Source: Chrysochromulina tobinii
Lineage: Eukaryota; Haptophyta; Prymnesiales; Chrysochromulinaceae
Direction: 5' to 3'
Assembly: GCA_001275005.1 (NCBI GenBank)
Contig: JWZX01003143.1
Location: forward strand, 1 to 64,000
DNA length: 64,000 nucleotides
Part shown: positions 57,994 to 64,000 of the stretch, piece by piece
Layout of the letters: each line of letters opens with the position of its first letter
Numbering within the stretch: position 1 is the first letter of the stretch
Translations under genes and position numbers: made by a program
The notes under the pieces: model-generated
Seen by the model: only the letters and a program-made list of their open reading frames with translations
What the model was told of the DNA's origin: nothing
Database searches by the model: none

Positions 57994-60900
57994 CTAGGAG
58001 CGTGGCCGGCTCGTTGGTGGTTTCTTGCCGGTGGGCTGCTCCTTGGTCGCTCGAGGTGTTCCCTTCGGGATCGCCGAGGCAGACGCAGAGCCCTGAGCGG
58101 TTTCAGAGGAACTCTTCGGAGACACCATCCGTGGCGATTGTACGGACCGTGGCGACGGATCCTTATACGAATTCTCCATGCTGCCTTTGATGGCGCCTTT
58201 CTTCTTGGGAGGCGCCGCTTTGTCGCTCCTCTCCACGGGAGGCGAAGGGGTCCGACCGAGGAAGGATTCACCTCTCACCACGGGAGCTGGAAGTGCATTT
58301 GTGTCTGCATCCTCGGCCCCATTGTCCCATTCAGCAGCCGCTGCAGGAGCCTCGGCCAATGCCTCCGTTGGTTTCTCGTCCTTCTGCTCCTTCTTCTGGC
58401 GTGCAGACTTTGGTTCCTTTTTTTGAGGACCCGCGAACGCATCTGCTGCGGCAGCCGCAGCTGCTGCGGCAAGCGCTGCATCTTCCTCCGGGGTCCGCGT
58501 TCTGCGGGCCGGCGGATTAGGATCGACACGAAGGTGATCAGGACGCACAAATCCGCCGAAGTCGGCGGGACATTCGAACAAGCGACGTCCCTTGACCGCG
58601 CCATCATTTTTCCCCACTTGGAGGTCATATAGCACTCCCACCCAATAGCCAGGCGCTATCTCAGGAATCTTGCCGACGTAGCGTACCTCGGCCAGCCGGC
58701 CGCCAGGGTCAACGACCACACGCTCGCCGATCTTGAATTTCCTGGCGATGTCAGCCATGTGCTCGTCGTTGATTTGTACTTTTTGCGGAACTTGGCTCAT
58801 CATCCACACAGCCGGATTAGCCGCGAGCTCCGCATGGTAGCGCATCAGCCTCGGCGAAGGCGGCGCCTCGGCCATGCTCTCAGTCGGATCGGGATAACCG
58901 AGGAGCTTGAGAATCTCGATGGATTGGTTGCGCAACCAGTTGGCGGGCCCAAGTGCAATCGACATCAGGGGCCCGGGTCCTCCCACAGTTTTGATTACCT
59001 CTCGCCCTGCCTCGTCATTGGCCAGGCAGACCAGCGTTGCAGCAGCGAAGCCCTGAGTTTCGCTCTCAAAGTCCCGCAGCAACTCGACGAGCCGTTCGAC
59101 AGCTCCTTCGGCGTCGATGATCATCTGCCTGTTCCGGGAATCCTGAGCCAAACCCCACAGTGCGCAGGTCGCATGCTTCTGCGCTGACGTCGAGCCCTCA
59201 GACATCAGAACGACCAGCGGAGCAATCGCACCCTCTTGAAAGATGAGCTTACGATTGGCCATCTGGCTTCGTGCGAGCTCGGAGAGCACGGCAGCCGCCG
59301 ATTCCTTCGACTCCGCGAGAGAGCGCCGATCCTGCTCATTCGATTCTGGCTCCTCGCCGCCTTTGAGCCCTTCATTTGGCTCAGGGGCGACGGATTTTTT
59401 CAGGAGAGCTACGAGCGGTGGGATGCCGCCTGCCTCAACGATCGCACTTTTGTTTTCAGCCGAAGTGGCAACTTGCCACAGAGCGTTCGCGGCATGGCGC
59501 TGCCCGTCCACGGTGCCTGTGCTCAACATTGCCACAAAGCGCACGATGCCGCCTTTCCTCACGATCTCGTCCTTATTTTCGGCACTCGCGGAGAGATGGC
59601 GCAACGCGCAAGCAGCATAGGTCTGTGCATCTTCGCACGAGCTGTTGAGCATCGTGACGAGAGGCGCAATTCCACCAGCCCTGGGTATCTCGACCTTCGA
59701 TTCGGCCAGCCGTGCCAGATCGGCAAGCACAGCCGCCGCACGCTCTGGAGGAGTGTTCTTATCCGCACGCTGCCCATTGCCAAGTAGTCCGACGATTGGC
59801 TCAATGCCACCAGCCTGCACGATCGCCGTGCGGTTCATCAAAGTGCGACCAGACAGGACCGCAAGTGCCTGTGCTGACTTGAGCTGCGCCGCCGTGTTTT
59901 TGCCCTGGAGCACGCCGACGAGACGCTTAACTACTGTGCCCAAGCATACGGGGATGCTTGCCATGCAGATGAGCGCGTTCATAGCTGATTCTTGAGTCTC
60001 GCTTTGTTCTGATCCCAGAAGGGCGGTCAAGGGGGAATGGGCGGCCTCCTGATGAAGAGCGGCTTGGATTTCGGTGACGTCAGACGCTAGCAGCGCCAAC
60101 GCCGTCGTGACGTACCGCTGCGCAAGGGCGCTGCTGTTCGAAAGTAACGCAACCAAAGGTGGGATGCCGCCCGCTCGCAGAATCAGCAGCTTGTTGTCTT
60201 TGTCAGGCGAAATTGCAGCAATTGCCTTCGATGCATTTTCTTTGCATTCGCGCCGCTCATCAGCCGAAAGAAGCTCAACCAGAAGTGGGATGCCACCCGC
60301 TGCAGCCACCTTAGCCTGGTTGGCGGGCACGTTGAGCGCGAGCGTTGCAAGTGCTTCCGCTGCTATTATGTGAGACTCGAGCTGGCCCTGGTCTGCTGAT
60401 GCTGAGCCGGATGGCTTGCTGATGCTGGCGCTGCTCCTGAGCATCTCGACTAACGGCGGAATAGCTCCGGCTTCAGCAATGCGCACCTGCAGCCCCTCGT
60501 GCTCGCGAGCGATGGCTGCTAGAGCTCGGGCTGCGCTATCAACAAGAATGCTCTTGTCAGCGCATTGAAACCATGCGACCAAGTGCGGAATAGCCCCAGC
60601 CTTGGCGATGAGCTCTTGCGTCTCCGAACTTCGAACAGCCATCCGGCCAAGGCCGAGAGCTGCCTGCTTCTTGGAACCAATATTGCTATTTGGTCCGCTG
60701 AGCAGCGCGACCATCTGGACGATCCCCGACCGCTGGATGATCTGTTCATCATTACCTGCGTCAATGCAAAGGCATGCCAGCACCATTGCTGCATGCTCCT
60801 GTGAATCCGCACTCAGCTGTCCCTTGCTCATGGACTCGATGAGGGCCGGAATGCAGCCGAGTGTTGCCATATCTTTGCACCGAGAGGCATCTGTGATCAT

Positions 60901-63900
60901 CGACAGACTCCACAGCGAGTACTCTTGAGCCTCCACACGGCCGTCCTTCAGCCCAGACTGAAGCAGCTCAACGAGAGGTTGCACGCCTCCAGACATAACA
61001 GCATCCCGTTGAACCTTCTTGGTGTCGCCGCCGGCTTCGCCGCCTTCGCTGTTGTCGCGCAGCGCGGCGCCGGCACGCTGACGCACGTCGGGATTCGGGC
61101 TGCTGAGCAGAGAGACTAAGTGCTGCGTGACTTGTACGCGCAAGCCGGAGGACATGAGGGCGATCTGAGCGAGAGCATTGGAGGCCATGTTTTGGGACTT
61201 TTCGGATCCGATCTCTAGCTGTCGGACGATGTGCTTGATCGCCAGTGCTCGGGACAAAGCGTCTCGAACGGACCCGCCCAAGTTGTCACGATCAAGCGAC
61301 ATGGTGTAGATGACTCGAGTCGCATACTCCTGTGCCTCGACGCGAGTGACTGGACTGGATAGCAAATGGCAGAGCTTGGAGGCGATGATGAACTGGTTTT
61401 CCTTGTTTTCTATCGCAAGCGTGAGCAACGCCTGGACCACGAGCTCCTTGGTCTCAGCTGTTGCTCCATCGAAGAGTCGGACGAGGTGTTCGATCCCGTC
61501 TGCATCGGCGATCATGCCGCGATTCTCTGCACGTTGTGCAAGGACGGATAGGGCACCTGCGGCCGTCTCTTGGGCCGTGGCGTTCCTTGCTCCATATTTG
61601 ATCAGCTCGACCAACTCTGGTATGCCCTTAGCTTCAGCAATGAGCATCTGGTTCTTGGGGTCCGCGGAGAGACTCCAGAGGGCGCCAGCTGCCTCTCGAT
61701 GAGTCTCTGGGTGGTCACCGAGCATTGCGATCAGCAATGGAATACCACCCGCGTCCGCAATCATCACCTGGTTGTTTCTATTGTCTTTCGCGAGGCCCCA
61801 CAGCGCTGATGACAACTCCCCCTGCGTCAGATGGTGCACGCCTGATGGGCGTCGCTCGGCATCAGATGATGCTCGTCTGATATCATCGTCATCATCTTGC
61901 TCCGCGCCTTCTTCCTCCTCAGTCGCCGATACATCGGCCATCTTCGAGGGCTGCTTTGAGGCAACCACCGGTGGACTCCACTTAATGGGTTCGAGAAGTG
62001 AGACTATGAGTTTGACGGCGCCAGCCTTTGCAAGTGCGTCCTGGTTCGTAGTGTTCGCCTTGGCGAACCGAGAAAGTGCCCGTGCGGCTTTTTCCCGTGT
62101 GTTTAGGATCGCACTTGACTCGCGCAAATTCTCCACGAGGAGCTTTGCAACCCGAGTCTGATTCTCCGAGTGATTGAGGGCAAGGCTCGCGAGCGCCCCT
62201 GCCGCCTGCTTCTGGCCCCTGTCAGTCGATTTGCCGACCAAGCGCACGAGGGATTCGATGCCCTGGGCGGCGGCAATTGCGTCCTGATTCGCAAAATTAG
62301 TTGATGAGAGCGTCCACAGAGCTCCAGCTGCTTCTTCTTTGGGCAACTCAGTTAGTGCATGTTCGACCAGAGCGATGAGAGGCTCAATGCCTCCGAGCTC
62401 TGTGATTAACTTTTGATTGTCGAAGTGGTCACGCGCGAGTTCGGCGATAGCCTTTGCGAGGTTGGACTGCAACTTGATTTGGATATCGTCGATGCCAGCA
62501 AAAGAAATACTGTCCTTGGTTAAAGCCCTTAGTCTCCTTGTCTCCGCCCTTTGCAGTCTCCGCCCTTGGTCTCCCGCCTGGGCCACGACCACTTCGGGGG
62601 CAGCTGACAGGGATCCCTTGAGCAGATTGACAAGCAGCTCGATCCCACCCTCAAGCTTGATTCTATCCTGCGTTATCTTCGCACCGCCAGCGATGTGAGC
62701 TAGCGCAAGAGCCGCCTCGAGCTGCGCCACACGATTGTCTGTTGTGAGCAGCTTGACAAGGGGCTCGATGGCACCACATTCACCAACTTTTTCAGGATGG
62801 CCGACGGCGATTTTACCAAGTGTGCTCGCGACTTGAGCTCGTACATCAACAGTGTGGTCCGAGAGCAATAGTGCAGCAAGCACTGGAATTCCTCCTTCAC
62901 TTGCAATCGTCATGGCAAGCTCTTGATCTTTGCGCGTCATATCGGCGAGAACAATCGTCACATACGCCTGAGATTCCGTGCCACCAGTATTGAGCAGTGC
63001 GACCAATGGTGGGATGCCATTCGCATTTGCGATCGCATCCACATTCTCGGGCTGGTCGCCGGACAACTTTGACAGGACTGCCGCCGCAAGCATCTTCACC
63101 TTGGGCGACTCGGCCTTTAACTGCTGGACGAGCATCTTAAATGGTCCCGCTTTGGCTATCGCCTTACGATTGTTTCCATCAGCCTGACCATCGGAGAGGG
63201 TCAGCAGGAGCTGCGTCACATATTCCTGTGCTAGCTCGGTACCAACGCCAAGAAGTGCAACAAGGCCGACTGCAATCGCTATCTGGTTCGTCGGGCCGGA
63301 GTCTGCAAGAGTGTAGAGCGTGCGTGCGGCCTCCTGCCGCCCTTCTTCTGTCTTGCCGTTACTCAGCACGGTCACGAGCGGCGAGATGGCCCCCGCGTTT
63401 ACGATCACTGCCGGCGCTTGCTTGTGATCTTTTGCAAGGTTCTGCAGATCGGTGGCCGCACGAGCAACTACTGTGGCATCCTCGTGATCCAGAAGCCCGA
63501 CAAGACGCTTTGCAATCTGTGCCTGGTTATCGGTGTTTTCAGTCGCCAAACGTGTCAGAGCATCAGATGCGTGCCGCTGCGCCGTCATAGTACCTTCGGC
63601 AAGCAGACTAACGAGAGCTTTGATGCCTCCGTTAGCGGCAATATTCGCCTGGCTTTCATTGTCAATCGCGAGATGCCACATGGCTGCCGCAGCCTTCTCC
63701 CTCCCCCCCGGAGTGCCGTTCTCACATAACTTGATCAATGGCGGAATGCCGCCAGAGTCGTTGATTGTCACAAGCACGTCGAGTCCTCCTGGGATGGGTG
63801 GCAATTGCTGGGCGTTGTGCTTGGTCGCCAATTTCTTGACGAACGAAGGGTTCACATCACCGGCGGCGTCGAGGTTCCCCATTTCTGAGCCGAGCAGGGC

Positions 63901-64000
63901 TGCAAATTGCTCGGCGTTTTCACCTCCTGATCCGACAGCACCATCTAATGGCACCTCAGATGGCGGCATTCCGGAGGGTGGCATTCCAGCGTGCGGCGCC
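57994..64000 (-). CDS. Giant armadillo-repeat protein with C-terminal CAP-Gly domain (5' end may lie outside window)
   Basis: At least 1996 residues. An ATG lies at 63984, but the frame is open to the window edge with PHAG/MPPSG-type sequence, so the start may be upstream. From about residue 70 to 1690 it is built of armadillo repeats with the usual GGI-PLV-LL ... A-AL--LA-N--N pattern, I estimate 30 to 40, interrupted by two acidic inserts (near EEEEGAEQDDDDD and EEPESNEQDRRS). A CAP-Gly domain is at about residues 1750-1820 (FKIGERVVV, YWVGVLYD, GKNDGAVKGRRLFEC, GGFVRP), a module that binds microtubule or EB-type C-terminal tails. A Lys/Ala/Ser/Pro-rich basic tail ends the protein. Armadillo plus CAP-Gly suggests a microtubule-associated, perhaps flagellar, scaffold. 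No introns seen in 6 kb. Confidence 0.88.
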   Translation of the reverse strand, partial: APHAGMPPSGMPPSEVPLDGAVGSGGENAEQFAALLGSEMGNLDAAGDVNPSFVKKLATKHNAQQLPPIPGGLDVLVTINDSGGIPPLIKLCENGTPGGREKAAAAMWHLAIDNESQANIAANGGIKALVSLLAEGTMTAQRHASDALTRLATENTDNQAQIAKRLVGLLDHEDATVVARAATDLQNLAKDHKQAPAVIVNAGAISPLVTVLSNGKTEEGRQEAARTLYTLADSGPTNQIAIAVGLVALLGVGTELAQEYVTQLLLTLSDGQADGNNRKAIAKAGPFKMLVQQLKAESPKVKMLAAAVLSKLSGDQPENVDAIANANGIPPLVALLNTGGTESQAYVTIVLADMTRKDQELAMTIASEGGIPVLAALLLSDHTVDVRAQVASTLGKIAVGHPEKVGECGAIEPLVKLLTTDNRVAQLEAALALAHIAGGAKITQDRIKLEGGIELLVNLLKGSLSAAPEVVVAQAGDQGRRLQRAETRRLRALTKDSISFAGIDDIQIKLQSNLAKAIAELARDHFDNQKLITELGGIEPLIALVEHALTELPKEEAAGALWTLSSTNFANQDAIAAAQGIESLVRLVGKSTDRGQKQAAGALASLALNHSENQTRVAKLLVENLRESSAILNTREKAARALSRFAKANTTNQDALAKAGAVKLIVSLLEPIKWSPPVVASKQPSKMADVSATEEEEGAEQDDDDDIRRASSDAERRPSGVHHLTQGELSSALWGLAKDNRNNQVMIADAGGIPLLIAMLGDHPETHREAAGALWSLSADPKNQMLIAEAKGIPELVELIKYGARNATAQETAAGALSVLAQRAENRGMIADADGIEHLVRLFDGATAETKELVVQALLTLAIENKENQFIIASKLCHLLSSPVTRVEAQEYATRVIYTMSLDRDNLGGSVRDALSRALAIKHIVRQLEIGSEKSQNMASNALAQIALMSSGLRVQVTQHLVSLLSSPNPDVRQRAGAALRDNSEGGEAGGDTKKVQRDAVMSGGVQPLVELLQSGLKDGRVEAQEYSLWSLSMITDASRCKDMATLGCIPALIESMSKGQLSADSQEHAAMVLACLCIDAGNDEQIIQRSGIVQMVALLSGPNSNIGSKKQAALGLGRMAVRSSETQELIAKAGAIPHLVAWFQCADKSILVDSAARALAAIAREHEGLQVRIAEAGAIPPLVEMLRSSASISKPSGSASADQGQLESHIIAAEALATLALNVPANQAKVAAAGGIPLLVELLSADERRECKENASKAIAAISPDKDNKLLILRAGGIPPLVALLSNSSALAQRYVTTALALLASDVTEIQAALHQEAAHSPLTALLGSEQSETQESAMNALICMASIPVCLGTVVKRLVGVLQGKNTAAQLKSAQALAVLSGRTLMNRTAIVQAGGIEPIVGLLGNGQRADKNTPPERAAAVLADLARLAESKVEIPRAGGIAPLVTMLNSSCEDAQTYAACALRHLSASAENKDEIVRKGGIVRFVAMLSTGTVDGQRHAANALWQVATSAENKSAIVEAGGIPPLVALLKKSVAPEPNEGLKGGEEPESNEQDRRSLAESKESAAAVLSELARSQMANRKLIFQEGAIAPLVVLMSEGSTSAQKHATCALWGLAQDSRNRQMIIDAEGAVERLVELLRDFESETQGFAAATLVCLANDEAGREVIKTVGGPGPLMSIALGPANWLRNQSIEILKLLGYPDPTESMAEAPPSPRLMRYHAELAANPAVWMMSQVPQKVQINDEHMADIARKFKIGERVVVDPGGRLAEVRYVGKIPEIAPGYWVGVLYDLQVGKNDGAVKGRRLFECPADFGGFVRPDHLRVDPNPPARRTRTPEEDAALAAAAAAAAADAFAGPQKKEPKSARQKKEQKDEKPTEALAEAPAAAAEWDNGAEDADTNALPAPVVRGESFLGRTPSPPVERSDKAAPPKKKGAIKGSMENSYKDPSPRSVQSPRMVSPKSSSETAQGSASASAIPKGTPRATKEQPTGKKPPTSRPRS

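Overview
This window reads as nuclear DNA of a unicellular eukaryotic alga. The evidence is intron-poor but clearly eukaryotic genes (centrin, an NOL10 homologue, a PTEN phosphatase, a voltage-gated-type channel, CAP-Gly, SURP, PH and PDZ domains), a tocopherol/plastoquinone-type methyltransferase expected in a photosynthetic lineage, GC-rich coding sequence with low-complexity Ala/Pro/Gly inserts, and more A/T-rich spacers. A haptophyte is my best guess, with other GC-rich secondary-plastid algae as alternatives; the sequence alone does not settle it. Genes lie on both strands, one after another, with spacers of about 0.1 to 1.6 kb. I place 27 protein genes, two of them cut by the window edges. 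I saw no rRNA, tRNA or CRISPR.

Layout. 0-8 kb: 3' end of a type I membrane protein, a Tim44-like mitochondrial protein, a WW-like gene with a 13-bp frame-breaking duplication, and an IQ-motif repeat protein. 8-14.3 kb: four co-oriented metabolic genes (2OG-Fe(II) oxygenase, MPBQ/MSBQ-type methyltransferase, phytanoyl-CoA dioxygenase-family protein, and a fusion of an extended SDR with a MetX-like hydrolase). 15-25.6 kb: a membrane protein, a GlnT-type glutamine synthetase with a presequence, PH-PTEN-C2, a GT25-like glycosyltransferase, a duplicated-module protein and centrin. 25.9-38.5 kb: a coiled-coil protein, a large PDZ/PH scaffold, a two-exon EF-hand-like gene, a two-exon methyltransferase and NOL10. 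39-47.4 kb: a three-exon ion channel, a coiled-coil protein, a tiny membrane protein, and a proposed two-exon histidine-phosphatase plus zeta-like P-loop kinase gene. 49-64 kb: an ABCG half-transporter, an EF-hand repeat protein, a SURP/Gly-rich protein and a giant armadillo/CAP-Gly protein.

The genes do not form one obvious pathway. The most unusual signals are at the level of gene structure. Two introns are bounded by short direct repeats at donor and acceptor: one consists largely of a 10-bp minisatellite, the other contains telomere-like CCCTAA/CCCGAA repeats. Three otherwise convincing genes are each broken by a net +1 insertion (two in G-runs, one a 13-bp tandem duplication). One 12-bp repeat is translated in two different frames of one gene and recurs in another gene. 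All intron calls are inferred from reading frames and splice dinucleotides, without transcript data.
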